From the NCBI GenBank assembly GCA_003586115.2, contig QVOM02000115.1, forward strand, positions 4,748,494 through 4,812,493: DNA of 64,000 nt. The letters are read 5' to 3'. Position 1 is the stretch's first letter; each line of letters starts with the position of its first letter. Positions 46,920-58,525 of this stretch are shown here, in pieces. The translations under genes and the position numbers were made by a program. Below the pieces are notes generated by a model. It worked only from the letters and a program-made list of their open reading frames with translations, did not search any database and was not told where the DNA came from. This DNA comes from Salvator merianae (Eukaryota; Chordata; Lepidosauria; Squamata; Teiidae).

Positions 46920-48272
46920 CAAATACTTAGAGAGTAGTATATTCATTGGCGAGTGCTCTCACTATTACTATTTCTTCGTATTCTTCCAAGTCTCCAAGGT
47001 CTTTCTCTTGCATTATTATCATAGCATTAGTGAGAGTTATCACTTCTTTCTTGCAGCATTGATTAAGCAACTTCCAAATTTGAACAGTAAATATAAAGCT
47101 ACTATACCCAAATAATACTTTTTTCAGCCATGTTGGAAGGAATGAGAAGATAATAGTGAGCCAATCCCCCCAGGCAGAAGGAATGCAGTGGCCTTAATGG
47201 CTTTCTCAATCAGGTTGGTGTCATGTGTCAGCTCCATATATGTATTGTTAATATAAGTGCAACATTCAGATCCAATTAATGCACAAATGCCACTATGAGA
47301 AGCCAGCAAATAATGCAGGGCGATCCGGTGCTGTAGGACCACCATTCTCATTCATTTGAGCTCCGTACCTACTGCTTTTACAGCTCCTGAGGTACTATAA
47401 GCAATATGCTCAATAGCTGCTGAAACCTGTCTGATTTCTGCAAAAGCTTTATATATTCCATAACCAGGCACCATCATTCCCCCCAAATATGAGGCTTTTG
47501 TGATTTTTCTGTAGCTGTGTACTCTGTATTTTGGCAACTGATAATACAAACTCCCTTCAGCTCCTATGCTTCCCAGCATACATGTGTCTATCCAGTTTGG
47601 GAGAAGATACTTCCATGCTCATTTTCTATATAACCAATATAAACCTCCCATGTTTGCTTTTAGAGCAATTGGTCATGAGAAGAAATATTGTCCCTGATCT
47701 GCATTTTTATATGAGGCACTCAAAAGGCTGGACTTATTATAGTGGCTCACTAATGAAGTCCAGATCCATTCTAAAGGTGTTGCCATCAGTCTTTGCTGAG
47801 TTAACCTTGTGCAGTTTTGATTCATCTGGGTGAGTAGGAATCCTTGAGAAGACACATAGAGAGGGACATCCTTATGTATGTCTATAGTGTAAAGTGTGAG
47901 ATTATGTTCAAGACATTTTATCTGGAAATCAAGGACTCGTTCTTTCAACTGAAGCATGCCAATAACATAGATGAAAGCGTTGTTGCATCTTAAATTTACC
48001 CACACGTATGTTACTCCTGTTTTCCCTTGGCCTTCATTTTGTACATATAATTCTGCAATGGCAAATGGAGTAATCTCCAACCTTCCCCAGGGGATTCCTT
48101 CCAATCTGTACTCCTGCCCACTGTTCCCACTCTTTATAGAGTGTCCATTAAGGACCGGACTGGTGCCTATTTTAATCTTATTTTCATTATCAACAGTTAG
48201 CCCTGCAACTGTAAGGCTTGACAACTTCCTTAAGTAACCACATGAAAGTATTGGTATCGTATGCTGAGTGTT
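46920..48272 (-). pseudogene. env: Endogenous retrovirus env (surface end and transmembrane), broken
   Basis: Downstream part of an envelope gene after the CR1 insertion. A 200-codon frame (48275-47673; its first residues abut or overlap the CR1 end) belongs to the surface subunit. It is followed by frames 47579-47352 and 47351-47124, separated by an in-frame stop at the boundary. The transmembrane part shows heptad-like segments and the retroviral CX6CC motif CALIGSECC (about 47282-47256). The membrane anchor and tail appear in another frame near 47130-46930. The CX6CC motif and the integrase upstream point to a gammaretrovirus-like (class I) element. Stops and frameshifts make it non-functional; no restored sequence is given. 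Confidence 0.8.
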
Positions 48273-50745
48273 CATAGAATCATAGAATCATAGAATCATA
48301 GAGTTGGAAGGGACCTCTAGGGTCATCGAGTCCAACCCCCTGCTCAATGCAGGATTCACTAAAGCATCCCAGACAGATAACTGTCCAGCCTCTCCTTGAA
48401 GACCTCCAGCGAAGGAGAGCCCACCACCTCCTGTGGCAACCTGTTCCAATGACTGATTGCCCTTACGGTCAGGAAGTTTTTCCTAATATCTAGCCTGTAT
48501 CTACTCCCTTGAAGTTTCATCCCATTGTTTCTAGTCCTTCCTTCTTGCGCAACTGAGAATAGGGCCAATCCTTCTGCACTGTGACAGCCCTTCAGATACT
48601 TGAAAACAGCTATCATGTCTCCTCTCAGTCTTCTCTTCTGCAGGCTAAACATTCCTAGGTCCTTTAACCGTTCCTCGTAGGACATGGTTTGCAGACCACT
48701 CACCATTTTGGTCGCCCTTCTCTGAACTTGTTCCAGTTTGTCAATGTCTTTTTTAAACTGGGGTGCCCAGAACTGGACACAATACTCCAGATGAGGTCTG
48801 ACCAAGGAAGAGTAAAGTGGGACAATTACTTCTCGTGATCTAGACTCTATACTCTTCTTGATACAGCCCAGGATGGTATTTGCCTTTTTTGCAGCTGCAT
48901 CACACTGTTGACGCATGTTTAATCTGTGATCTACTAGTACACCCAGATCCTTTTCACATGTGCTGCTGCTCAGCGAGATTCCCCCCATTCTGTATTGGAT
49001 ATTGTCATTTTTCTTACCCAGATGTAAAACTTTGCATTTCTCCCTGTTAAATGTCATTCTGTTAGTTTCAGCCCACTGTTCAAGCTTGTCCAAATCCTTT
49101 TGAATCCTCTCCTTCTCCTCCCTAGTGTTAGCAACCCCTCCTAGCTTTGTGTCATCTGCAAATTTGATCAGCGTCCCCTCGACACCTTCATCCAGATCGT
49201 TTATAAAAATGTTGAACAGCAATGGGCCCAAGACAGAGCCTTGCGGTACCCCACTCGAGACAGTCTTCCAATCGGATGTGAAGCCATTTATGACCACTCT
49301 TTGAGTACGATCACTAAGCCAGTTATGAATCCACCTAACCGTTGTCCTGTCAATCCCATATTTGATCATTTTTTCAATAAGTATAGTATGAGACACCTTG
49401 TCAAATGCTTTGCTAAAGTCAAGATATACTATGTCCACAGCCTTTCCTTGATCGATCCATCCAGTAATTTTGTCATAAAAGGAAATAAGATTAGTCTGGC
49501 ATGACTTGTTTGTTACAAATCCATGTTGGCTTTGGTTAATTACTGCATTTCCATCCAAGTGCTCCCATATGTGCTGTTTAATGATTTGTTCAAATATCTT
49601 GCCTGGTATTGAAGTCAGGCTCACAGGCCTGTAGTTGCCTGGGTCAGCCTTCTTTACTTTTTTAAAGATAGGTACAACATTTGCCCTTCTCCAATCTTCT
49701 GGGACTTCTCCTGTTTTCCATGAGTTCTCAAATATCACGGAGAGTGGTTCAGCAATTATATCAGCTAATTCCTTCAGCACCCTAGGATGTAATTCATCTG
49801 GGCCTGGAGACTTGAATACATTTAAGTTTGCTAAGTGTTCCCTCACCTTCTCCTTGTCCATACAGAGCCTTGATTCTCTTATTCCCTCAACAGCACAGTG
49901 AAGGCCAACTGATGTTTCCTTTCCTTTCTGAGAGAAAACAGATGCAAAATAGGAGTTCAGAAGTTCTGCCTTCTGAATGTCGTTTTTGACCAAATCACCC
50001 TTCTCATTTTGTAAAGGTCCTATAGCTTCTTTGACTTTTCTTTTGCTTCTGACATACCCCCAAAAGCCTTTTTTATTGTTTTTGGCCTCTCTTGCAATTC
50101 TCAATTCATTTTTAGCTTTAGCCTTTCTGACACTTATCCTGCAGTTCCTGCAGATTGCATTATATTCTTCTTTTGATATGTCCCCCTCTTTCCATTTTTT
50201 AAACATTTCTTTTTTTCTTTTTAGCAAGTTATTAAGTTCAGGGTTCATCCACCCTGGTCTCTTTAGATGCTTGCCATTCTTTCTTCTTTTAGGAATTGTT
50301 AAAGATTGTGCCTCTAGAATCTCCTTTCTCAAAATTTCCCATCCTTCCTGGACATTTCTGTCCTTTAAGACATCCAGCCAATGGATCCTTCCTACCCTCC
50401 TTCTGAGTCCATCAAAATCTGCTCCTCTGAAATCTAACCTTGAAGTCCGAGTCCTCTCAGATCTTCCTCCTTTTGTTATGCAAAACTCAATGATAGCATG
50501 GTCACTGCCACCCAGGGTCCCAGTCACCCTTACTTCCTCAACCATTTCCTCCCTGTTGGTAAGGATTAGGTCCAAGATAGCAGACCCCCTTGTTTTTTCC
50601 TCAATCCTTTGGAAAATGAAGTTATCTGCCAGAGAGGATAAGAATTTATTGGACCCATGACTTTTGCCAGAGAGAGATTCCCAACAAATGTCCGGATAGT
50701 TAAAATCTCCCATAATGACTAGGTCGTGTTTCCCCGAGAGCTCAT
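48273..50745 (-). mobile_element. CR1 LINE, 5' truncated in endonuclease, inserted in ERV env
   Basis: The 3' terminal repeat CATAGAATCATAGAATCATA on the + strand at 48273-48300 is followed by the CR1 3' UTR. The - strand is homologous throughout to the CR1 at 2821-5713. The 5' end, at about 50745, lies inside the endonuclease coding region. The env frame is interrupted on both sides, so this insertion postdates the retrovirus. Confidence 0.92.
48359..50713 (-). CDS. CR1 ORF2, 784 codons uninterrupted (N-terminally truncated)
   Basis: Endonuclease second half with [11 protein letters not shown] and GGSDHAI, RT with [31 protein letters not shown] (motif A), [15 protein letters not shown] (motif B) and FADDTK (motif C), then the C-terminal region with CKVLHLGKK, LVRPHLEYCVQFWAPQ and [17 protein letters not shown], ending in LDSYLSGML. 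All RT catalytic Asp residues are present and the frame has no stop. The first half of the endonuclease, with its promoter and 5' UTR, is missing, so the copy should not be able to move by itself. An open frame of this length suggests a recent insertion. The ATG is only the first in the truncated frame, not a native start. Confidence 0.9.
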   Translation of the reverse strand: MGDFNYPDICWESLSGKSHGSNKFLSSLADNFIFQRIEEKTRGSAILDLILTNREEMVEEVRVTGTLGGSDHAIIEFCITKGGRSERTRTSRLDFRGADFDGLRRRVGRIHWLDVLKDRNVQEGWEILRKEILEAQSLTIPKRRKNGKHLKRPGWMNPELNNLLKRKKEMFKKWKEGDISKEEYNAICRNCRISVRKAKAKNELRIAREAKNNKKGFWGYVRSKRKVKEAIGPLQNEKGDLVKNDIQKAELLNSYFASVFSQKGKETSVGLHCAVEGIRESRLCMDKEKVREHLANLNVFKSPGPDELHPRVLKELADIIAEPLSVIFENSWKTGEVPEDWRRANVVPIFKKVKKADPGNYRPVSLTSIPGKIFEQIIKQHIWEHLDGNAVINQSQHGFVTNKSCQTNLISFYDKITGWIDQGKAVDIVYLDFSKAFDKVSHTILIEKMIKYGIDRTTVRWIHNWLSDRTQRVVINGFTSDWKTVSSGVPQGSVLGPLLFNIFINDLDEGVEGTLIKFADDTKLGGVANTREEKERIQKDLDKLEQWAETNRMTFNREKCKVLHLGKKNDNIQYRMGGISLSSSTCEKDLGVLVDHRLNMRQQCDAAAKKANTILGCIKKSIESRSREVIVPLYSSLVRPHLEYCVQFWAPQFKKDIDKLEQVQRRATKMVSGLQTMSYEERLKDLGMFSLQKRRLRGDMIAVFKYLKGCHSAEGLALFSVAQEGRTRNNGMKLQGSRYRLDIRKNFLTVRAISHWNRLPQEVVGSPSLEVFKERLDSYLSGML

Positions 50746-50819
50746 GGATCTCATGGGTTTGATAAATCTTATCTCATAATTCTTTCACTGATGCACTAGG
50801 GGCCTGGAACTTTGTTAAT

Positions 50820-51235
50820 ACAGAACCCTTACTTTCCAATTGGTCGCCCTGCCCATCAGGACTTTCTTTTCATAAACCCATTCTTTACCGCTGAGTTCCA
50901 ATATCCCCAACTGATCGGTGTATTCCTTTGTTGTGTGGTTTCCCTAAGTGTAGCATGGTGTATCAGTCCCCTACTTTTCCGTTTGTTCCTTAGGACCAGT
51001 GTCAGGGCAGGGGGTGTAATGGAACTGGGCACAGTGGCCTGAATACTTTCCCCCTTCCTCCCCATCAGCCCCAAATGGAAAAGAATAGTATCATGCACAT
51101 TCAAAATGAACAAAAACAGTATTCCCCCCAGGCCCCATAAGGTTGGTAACAGCTGTTTCCAAACTCTTGCAGTTTCTTTAAGTCTTTGATCAGACAGCAT
51201 CCTGCCTTTAGGAACAACGACTCCCCACACAGTTC
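50820..51235 (-). pseudogene. env: Endogenous retrovirus env, N-terminal part
   Basis: Frame 51230-50856 (124 codons) encodes a leader with a strongly hydrophobic segment (LWGLGGILFLFILNVHD) preceded by basic residues, as in a retroviral envelope signal peptide. It is followed by a polar surface-subunit start. The CR1 at 48273-50745 separates it from the rest of env. It lies immediately downstream of the integrase end, the usual pol-env arrangement. Confidence 0.6.
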
Positions 51236-51299
51236 AAGTCCGTGCTATGATGGGGGATGCTTGGTTTTCCTGCTCTGAAGATTGTATGGGCTTTGACAC

Positions 51300-52875
51300 G
51301 GCAGGGCATTGGCCAGTTTCAATCATCCCTCAGGTTTAAACACAGTAGGGGTGACAGCAGGGACCTTTTGATTTATCGGTTCCACCATCTTTTTGCAATG
51401 GGAAGCATGCACCCATGAAGGTAGCCTTTCACGTTTCACTGTTGAATTGGTGATGAGCAGAATTTGATAGGGTCCTTTCCACCTGGGTGCTAGCAGGACT
51501 TCCTCTGATGGACCTTACTCTAGACCAGGGCCCGCATATGGCCCACGGGCCGCATCCGGCCTGCAGAGCCGTAACTGGCGCGCTGGCGTGGCCCTGCCCG
51601 GCGCGCTGGCGTGGCCCTACCCCACCCCGCGTGCTGGCGTGGCCCCACCCCGCACCGGCGCGCTCACGTGGCCCCGCCCCACGCTAGCGTGACCCCGCCC
51701 CGCGTGCTGGTGTGGCCCCACCCCATGTGCTGGCGTGGCCCCGCCCTGCGGCCCCTCGACGAAAATGACTTTGACACCCCTGCTGTAGACCAAGTCACCT
51801 GGTTCCACGGATGGACCAGCTTCTCTGAAAGGGCAGGTAAGGCTGCCTGCACTTTGGAATGCAACAACCTGATGGACTTAATAAGAGCTTTACAATAATC
51901 AAGGATAACAGCTTCTATTAACCCAAAATACAATTCAGAAGATACTAAGGGGGGATCCACTGGGAGTCTCATTGGTCTGCCAGTAATGATCTCCTAAAGG
52001 GACAAACCATCAGGACTATGGAGAGGTAATCAGGCCATTTTAGGTTGGTTTCACTGCAAACTTTAGCCAGTTTATTCTTCAGAATGCCATTTTGCCTTTC
52101 CACTGCCCCTGCTGACTGTGGCTGATAGGCACAAGGGAAATGCTGGGGCACATTGAGTACCTTCAGCACTTCCTTAATCACTTGTCCTGTGAAATGGCTG
52201 CCTTGATCAGATGAAACCAGTATAGGGAAGCCAAATCTAGGTATAAATTCTTTCAATAAGTTCTTTGCAACTGTTGTAGCATCAGCTTTGGCACAAGGGG
52301 TAAGCCTCCATCCACTTAGAATATAAATAGGTGCAAACTAAGACATACTAGAAAGTGGCACATTTTGGTACTTGCATATGTGTAAATGGCCCACAGGAGT
52401 GGGCTGGGCTGCCTCTTCTGTCCTAACAACCTTCCCCACATTGTGTGATAGATAACTTGGAAAGGCCCTGTAATAATATCGTGCTACCAAAGTGAACCTG
52501 GGGGCATACTAGCAATCATTCTATCCTTCCCCATGTGACCCTACCCATGGGTCACCTGAGCAAGGTATGTGAGTATGGGTTGAGGTGCCACTATGTGGCA
52601 GTCAAAAAGGTGCCACAGTCCATCTGGGTATTTCTGGCAGACACTTTCCACCCATTGCTGCTTAACCACCATTGGTAAAGCATCTTGCTTTTGAGAGATA
52701 CCTCCACTGGATTGGGCTGCCCTCCTGGCCTCAATCAGCCTCAGAAACCTGGCAGTGTTACTGAAGCTGCTATAACTGCACATGGAGGTTCTGTTCACCC
52801 TTCAAGACCAGTCACAGCAAGCATGGCGAGGAATCCATTCAGAACATGGATAGCAACCTCAAAGTTACTTACCTC
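51300..52875 (-). pseudogene. pol: Endogenous retrovirus pol: integrase region, broken
   Basis: From 52798 downwards the - strand shows an integrase N-terminal region (LMVC-type linker, then NVGKVVRTEEAAQPTP near 52450). The core has DATTVAKNLLKEFIPRFG and FPILVSSDQGSHFTG (second catalytic Asp), and the third catalytic residue lies in PQSAGAVERQNGILK (52256-51969). The C-terminal part (HPWNQVTW and onward) is interrupted by a hAT element at 51526-51782 and resumes at 51525 with RSIRGSPAST. The start region around the first catalytic Asp is degraded. No RT, protease or gag is visible; upstream sequence from 52876 is unrelated, so the provirus is 5' truncated. The motifs fit class I/gammaretrovirus-like elements. 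Confidence 0.75.
51526..51782. mobile_element. GC-rich non-autonomous hAT-like element in ERV pol
   Basis: Left end CAGGGCCCGCATATGGCCC, right end TTTGACACCCCTG (reverse complement CAGGGGTGTCAAA, the classic hAT end). Flanked by CTCTAGAC (51518-51525) and CTGTAGAC (51783-51790), an 8-bp duplication with one difference. The body consists of repeats of GTGGCCCCGCCCCGCGTGCTGGC of about 25 to 30 bases. Confidence 0.85.
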
Positions 52876-52877
52876 AC

Positions 52878-52995
52878 ACTGAATTATTTATTGATTGAGT
52901 TTCTGTACTGCCATTCACTGTAGCTCCAGGGCAGTGTTTCAGGATGAAACAACAAAAACACAAAAATATAAAATAATGGCAGTGGAGCTGTCACA
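52878..52995 (-). mobile_element. L2-type 3' tail
   Basis: On the - strand: ACTGCCCTGGAGCTACAGTG and then ATGGCAGTACAGAAACTCAA with a (TCAATAAATAA) tail, the L2/L2-SINE terminal sequence. It sits at the truncation point of the retrovirus. Confidence 0.6.
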
Positions 52996-53627
52996 TTCCT
53001 TCTAAGGTCACTTAAAGCTGTGATGGCAGCCATTCGCAAGGTGACTCGTGCACAATGGAGGCACATCTATAATAACGTCAAACCTCAAAAACAGAGGTTT
53101 TTATGGTTTTATACATGAGCTCATTATAGTTTCAGGCTTGTTGGTGTCAGAAAACTAGAAATGTCTTCAGGAACATACAACACATGCTATGTTCACACCA
53201 AAGGAATCACATCAAATTACTATTGGATAGTGCAAGTGTGCTTTATCTAGCAGATTTTAAAAATATATCTGCTGTGGAGAAATTAAAAATAAAAGGAGGG
53301 AAACTATGGCATGCTAATCTGTTAAGAGAAGGAGGAGGATATTATGTGGAGATTAATATTTAGTGCAGTAACTTCATGTCTGAATATTCCCATTGCTTTT
53401 ACCTATTTTAGGAAGAGAAACAGCTTGCTTTGTTCAAGAATTTTCTTTTCTTGAAAAGAATGCACATTTATTTATTTGTGGCTTTGATATGCTATCCTGT
53501 TTTAAAAACCAATTAAAGCAGGTCTTTTGTGCTTTCTTTGTGTTACCTATAGAAGGTGGTTTAAGAAACATAAGTGTTCCTATTGATTGTTTCCCAATGG
53601 GATTTTTGCTGCAGAAAAACTCAAAAA

Positions 53628-53830
53628 ATGAACATAAGAATGTAAAGAATACTCTGACAGACTGGACCGGAGACATATCTAGTCCAGCAGCCTGTTCTCA
53701 CAGGGCCAATTAGTTGCATATGTAACCTCACAAGCAGGCCATAAGCACACAGCTTGTACTGCTCACATACTCCCAGCATACTGCCTCCCCTGCCAGAGGA
53801 CACCACACTGTCATTAGGGACTTACTCTTA
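53628..53830 (-). mobile_element. CR1-like LINE 3' UTR fragment
   Basis: GAACATAAGAATG, ACTGGACCGGAGACATATCTAG and CCAGCAGCCTGTTCTCACAG on the + strand match the general order of the 37231 LINE 3' end and of common squamate repeats (CATAAGAACATAAG...CTAGTCCAGCATCCTGTTCTCAC). Confidence 0.65.
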
Positions 53831-54025
53831 AGTGGTGCTCAAGACTTGGTGGGAAAAGTAAACATAGTAGAACTGAAAAGTTCATGAAAATGTCAATACA
53901 ATATGCATCTGCTGTAAGAAGGCCAATAGCATGTGAGATGTAATACAAATGGTACTGAGAACAGAGATGCTAAAATTATAATGCATTTCTACAAATCTAT
54001 GTTGTGTCAGCATCTGGAACATTGT

Positions 54026-54163
54026 GGCTGTATCCAAATGTTGCTTATTTATTCCACAATATTTGGATATCCTGGAATGAAGCATGGATATTACAGAATA
54101 TCCATGCTTTATTTTGGAATATTCAAATATAGTGGACTAAGTAAACAACATCTGGATGCAACC
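54026..54163. mobile_element. Fold-back element, 138 bp, second copy of the 19777 family
   Basis: GGCTGTATCCAAATGTTGCT at the left against CAACATCTGGATGCAACC at the right. The interior TTATTCCACAATATTTGGATA and TGGAATATTCAAATATAGTGGA mirror each other and match the element at 19777-19905. More diverged arms indicate an older copy. Confidence 0.8.
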
Positions 54164-54179
54164 TGTGTATGGTTTTCAT

Positions 54180-54440
54180 CATCAATGTGTTGGAGAAGAT
54201 TCAGAGGAAGGCTGCCAAGAGGATCAAGAGCCTGGAGAAGCTTCACTATGAGGAAAGATTGAAATGATTGGGTTTTTTTACTCTAGAAAAGAGATGAGCC
54301 AGAGAACACATGACAGAGGTGTATAAATTCATCCACGGTAGAGAGAAGTTTTCCTAAAAATATTAGAAATAGATCACCCATTGAAGTGGAATTGTGGACA
54401 AATCAGGACTGACATAAATGTTTTAAATACTTTGGAATTT
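54180..54440 (+). mobile_element. Old CR1-like LINE fragment (RT C terminus)
   Basis: The + strand frame reads EKIQRKAAKRIKSLEKLHYEERLK, a stop, then a second stretch like FTLEKR. This corresponds to the CR1 RT C-terminal motif LEQVQRRATKMV...YEERLK...FSLQKRR, with several stops. Confidence 0.65.
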
Positions 54441-54559
54441 GCTACGATTAGATGTTCTGTTGACTACCAGCGTCAGAATGGTTGGACCAGTTCATGGAAA
54501 TTAGGGTAATTGATGGCTATTAGCACTGATGGCAGGAGGCAATACAAGGTAACTTCACC

Positions 54560-56529
54560 CACATGGGGCTAGTAATGAGAGCTACTACGTACTTATTATG
54601 CATGTGAGTTCACTGCTTAAGTTTCTCAGGGCTCACCTGAATGTTACCTGGATCCTGTGGCAGCAGTCACCTGACAGCCCATAGCCAGCTGAACTGGCCA
54701 AACCAAAGTTCAATACAAACCTAGTTCCCATGGATCATAGTTGCTTCTTTATCATGCCTTTTCTACAGTTGGTTTATGTGATCTACTTGCACCCACACAT
54801 TAGGTTTCAATATTGGTCTTAATGACATTTGTGCAAAGTGGTTGCTCCTATGCTGCAAAATGAGGTCCTCGGTCTCGTTTTCCAGTATTCCTGTCATGTT
54901 CTTGTGCTACTAACCTTCTGTTGGATGGTGCTGACATATTGGCAATTACATAATTCATTTTTCCACTTATCTCTTTGTGATTTCAGCTCTTCCTTTCTGT
55001 TCCCTCCTTCATTTCATTCATCTTCAGTTGGTTTCCTTTACTAACTTCAACATTTCTCCTTGACTATATCCTCTTCTCGTTGTTTGGTCTACAACATTCC
55101 TTGTTCACCTTCATTTCAGGGAGATATAGAGTGTAAATATTGCCATGGAGAGACAGAGCATGATTTATGGTCATTATTTTCCTCATCTTTCTATCCTGGG
55201 CATCTACTTCTGATGGCCTTGATGGTATTGCCACCATTTAGTTTGGATTTAAGACTTTTTCTGAGTCTTCAGATGTATTTCATGCTGATCTTAATTTTAA
55301 CTTGCCCATTCAATTCCAAATCAGCTATATAAATATTTGAGAGCTTGGCAATGTATTTTAAACCTGATATCCTTGGCCTGTTTTCTTAAAAAGCACTGAC
55401 AGCATGATCAGAGAAATGGTGATAGTGAGTCACTCTGAAATATATCTCTTTGCAAGTTGACTTGGCCAATCTCTTCACCATTCACCCAAGTCTTCATCTT
55501 TGTGATGCTGTCTGGTCTCAAGAAGAAGCTCTTCTTCTTAAGGTCTTAAGGTCTTCTACCCACAGCAATTCTGTGGAGGTATCTGACTGTTTCAAGATCC
55601 CAAGGCAACAGGATTCAATTTTTGTGTTTATGTATTGAGGAACCTCCTTCAGTTCACCTTTCCCTGTCTTTTCTATAGTGTGTGTAGCCAGGAATAGCTT
55701 TGTCCCATTGGTTCTCACCAACCCATCAGGTTTTGATTTTGCCTACTAAGCTTACACTCTCTTCAGAAGTCAAGCATTCAAATTCACTCATCTTGGCTTG
55801 GAATCCCCTGTCATATAAACACCAGAACACATCATCCCCTTCTGCTGTTTTTGACTCATGTAATTTCCTGGGTTTTTTCCTAGTCTGTCCGAGCAGTCCT
55901 CACATCTGACTATATTTTAATCACCTGTTTCTCTCTCTTTTAGGAAAGACACAACCTTTACTGTCACCTTCTTCAAACAACGACTCTTTCTGAACTAGAC
56001 ACTCCTTTGTTCCTCTCACCATTCTTCTCAATTTTTCTTTAAAAGCAGGTATTTAACTCTTTTGGTTTTAAGTACTAGCAGTATAAACCCACTTAGTGAC
56101 CAACTGGAGCCCATTTCTCCTGTACAGGTACAGCTTGTCCCAAGAAGTTCAAACAAATGTAAAACGCTGCTCATGGCACCACTGCCTCATCCACACTTTG
56201 AGATGCTCCATCTCTGCCAGCCTAGTTGACCCTGCATAGAATGCAACCCTTGAGGTTCTGGTCTCAGCATCCTGCCAGCAATCTAAATTTAGCTTCAGGA
56301 TCTTCCAATATTTTTGGACATCAGTGGTGTCTTCATGCATCAATAACCACTGCCTCCTCCCCAGCACTGTCTAGAAGCCTGTCTAGGGCACCCTCTGCAA
56401 CCTTGGGAGCAGGCAGTCTAGGCACCATGTAGACAACTTGCTGCACACAAATCCAACTATACACTTTTCTGATTATTGAAACACCCACATCAAGAGGCCT
56501 GCTCTCCATGAAGGAGAAAACGTGTTAGA
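54560..56529. other. No feature recognised
   Basis: No exon, RNA gene or repeat family could be supported. The short frames are uninformative. Confidence 0.4.
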
Positions 56530-57235
56530 GGAATGATGATATCAGGATAGAAGAGGGAAAATATTCAAAGGAAGATTATAAGCATTAAAATAAAACAAAA
56601 TAGGGTAAAGGAAATGAGGATGAAGATTTTACATAAGTGGTATAGAACTCCCTGTCAAATAGCTCATGTACTTAGAAGAACCAAATACAAGAGCTGTTGG
56701 CATGGATGCTTAATAAAGGGAACATATATACATCAATTTTAGAATTGTGGGGAGATACAGAAGTTTTGAGAGACGATTCAAAAGAAAGGATGGAACAGTA
56801 TTCAAACAGAATCAACACCAATATTTTTGACTAAGGAGATTTGCTTAATGAATTGCTATAGAGATTTAAGGTTGAATAAGGTGAAGGAGTTTTGTAATAG
56901 TGCATGGGTGGAAGGAGAGTGCCAAATGGACATGGAGAAATGAAGGTATTATTTACTAGATGCAATGTGGTTTCAAATACTAAGTAACAATAAATTAAGG
57001 TTAGAAGGGCAACAGTACATGGAGATTTGAGAGGAAAATGGAAGGCGATAATGGAATTTGGTGAAGGAAGCGGGTAGTGACCAGGAAAGAAATCAGGTAT
57101 TAGTTAGATTAGGTTAGGTGGGTGGGTTCACCGAGGGAGGGAGTATAAATGCATTGAGTTGTGGGATTTTCAATGTTTTATTTGTAATTTGTTTTGGTAT
57201 TGTAAAACAAAAAAATAAAAAATAAATCTAAAAAA
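56530..57235 (+). mobile_element. L1 LINE 3' end (ORF2 C terminus)
   Basis: The + strand reads KILHKWYRTPCQIAHVLRRT, then KSCWHGC and KGTYIHQF-stop-NCGEIQKF, the L1 ORF2 C-terminal Cys/His segment (W.RTP...C.R...G...H....C..I..FW) with frameshifts and stops. It ends in an A-rich tail (AAAACAAAAAAATAAAAAAT, about 57203-57222). 5' truncated. Confidence 0.75.
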
Positions 57236-57239
57236 GTTC

Positions 57240-57540
57240 AAAAATTTGATTAACCAGTTCATATTTGTGAATGTTCACATCAAACTGAACAAACAGTTGT
57301 TTGGATATCTGGAAATTCAATTGAACCAATCTGCCACTGACAAACATGAACAATTCGATCAAACTGTTTGTGTTCACTGTATTTTTGCCATTGAAAAGGG
57401 AAAAAAATGTATTTTTTGTTTGCGAACAAGTTCAAAACTGCATGCAAACAATCATTTGTTCAATTAACCAGTTTGTCATGGAACAAATGAGTATTTTGCA
57501 TGATGGCAAAGTGAACAGGAAATTCCCCATGTGCTAGGAC
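57240..57540 (+). mobile_element. AT-rich hAT-like element copy
   Basis: Internally repetitive (TTCATATTTGTGAATGTTCAC, AACAATCATTTGTTCAATTAA) and homologous to the reverse complement of 10303-10475. It directly follows the L1 tail, and clear terminal repeats are not seen. Confidence 0.55.
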
Positions 57541-58525
57541 TACACATCCAGAATCTTTGCCTAAGGTGCATATAGTCATACATGGCACTGTGTATAGAAC
57601 ACTGAGTAGGCCCCTCAATCTTGGAATTTTTATTACTGCTTATCTATTTGTATTTAGTTATTACATAAAAAGAAAAGAGAAGGAAACCTGAAATGAATGG
57701 GGGAGAATTATATACCTCCCCCTTGACCTTCTCTGCTGAACTCTGCCTGTCACCTGTTTGCTTGTTGTGTTGACAAATGCAATCCAGGCTAATATATGGT
57801 CTTCCCAATTTTTAAGCTGAAGAACATGGCTTCAACCACAAGATACTGTGCTTAAGAATGAATCAGCAGGAGCTGCAGCCCCTCCTCCACAGACTACATG
57901 TTCAGGACTGAGCTGCAAACCACCACACTCAAGCACCAATAGCAGCCTTACTCAAAAATGCCAAACAATCTCTCCGAAACACAGGAAATCAATCTTACGA
58001 CAGCATCAGCAGCTATTACTTCAAACCTCCTCTGCCAAACTCCTGTTTGTCCTCTATGTTCATAGAGCACTCAAACAAATAACTTTTACCAAATAGAGTT
58101 CAGGCTCAAATTCCAACATTCATCATTCAGAGTGGCTTGGGAGTTTCCTTTTTTTAAAAAAATGTCTATAATAGTTAAACCATTTGACTATTATTTTTCC
58201 ATTTAGAATTTCTCTAATTTCCACTACCTTGACAATCATAAACAAGTCTTTATTAACAGCAAATAAATCATTTTGAAAATAATCATCTCAATAAGGAAAT
58301 TTTGACCACATTAATGCACAAAGACAAAAAAATATAAAATTGGAATAATGATATAATGTGTAATATTCATTTCAGACATTCATTATATGGCATGCATCTT
58401 CCATAGCCGTGAAATAAATAATACCTACACCAAAACTAACATATCAGCAATCCCTGCATCTCTAAAACACACCTAACTTCTGTTGGGTAGGTATCGCAAT
58501 ATCCAGACTTTGTTTTCCTATCCTA

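Noticed and set aside
49977..50660. 227-codon + strand frame
   Set aside because: Antisense shadow of the CR1 ORF2 on the - strand.
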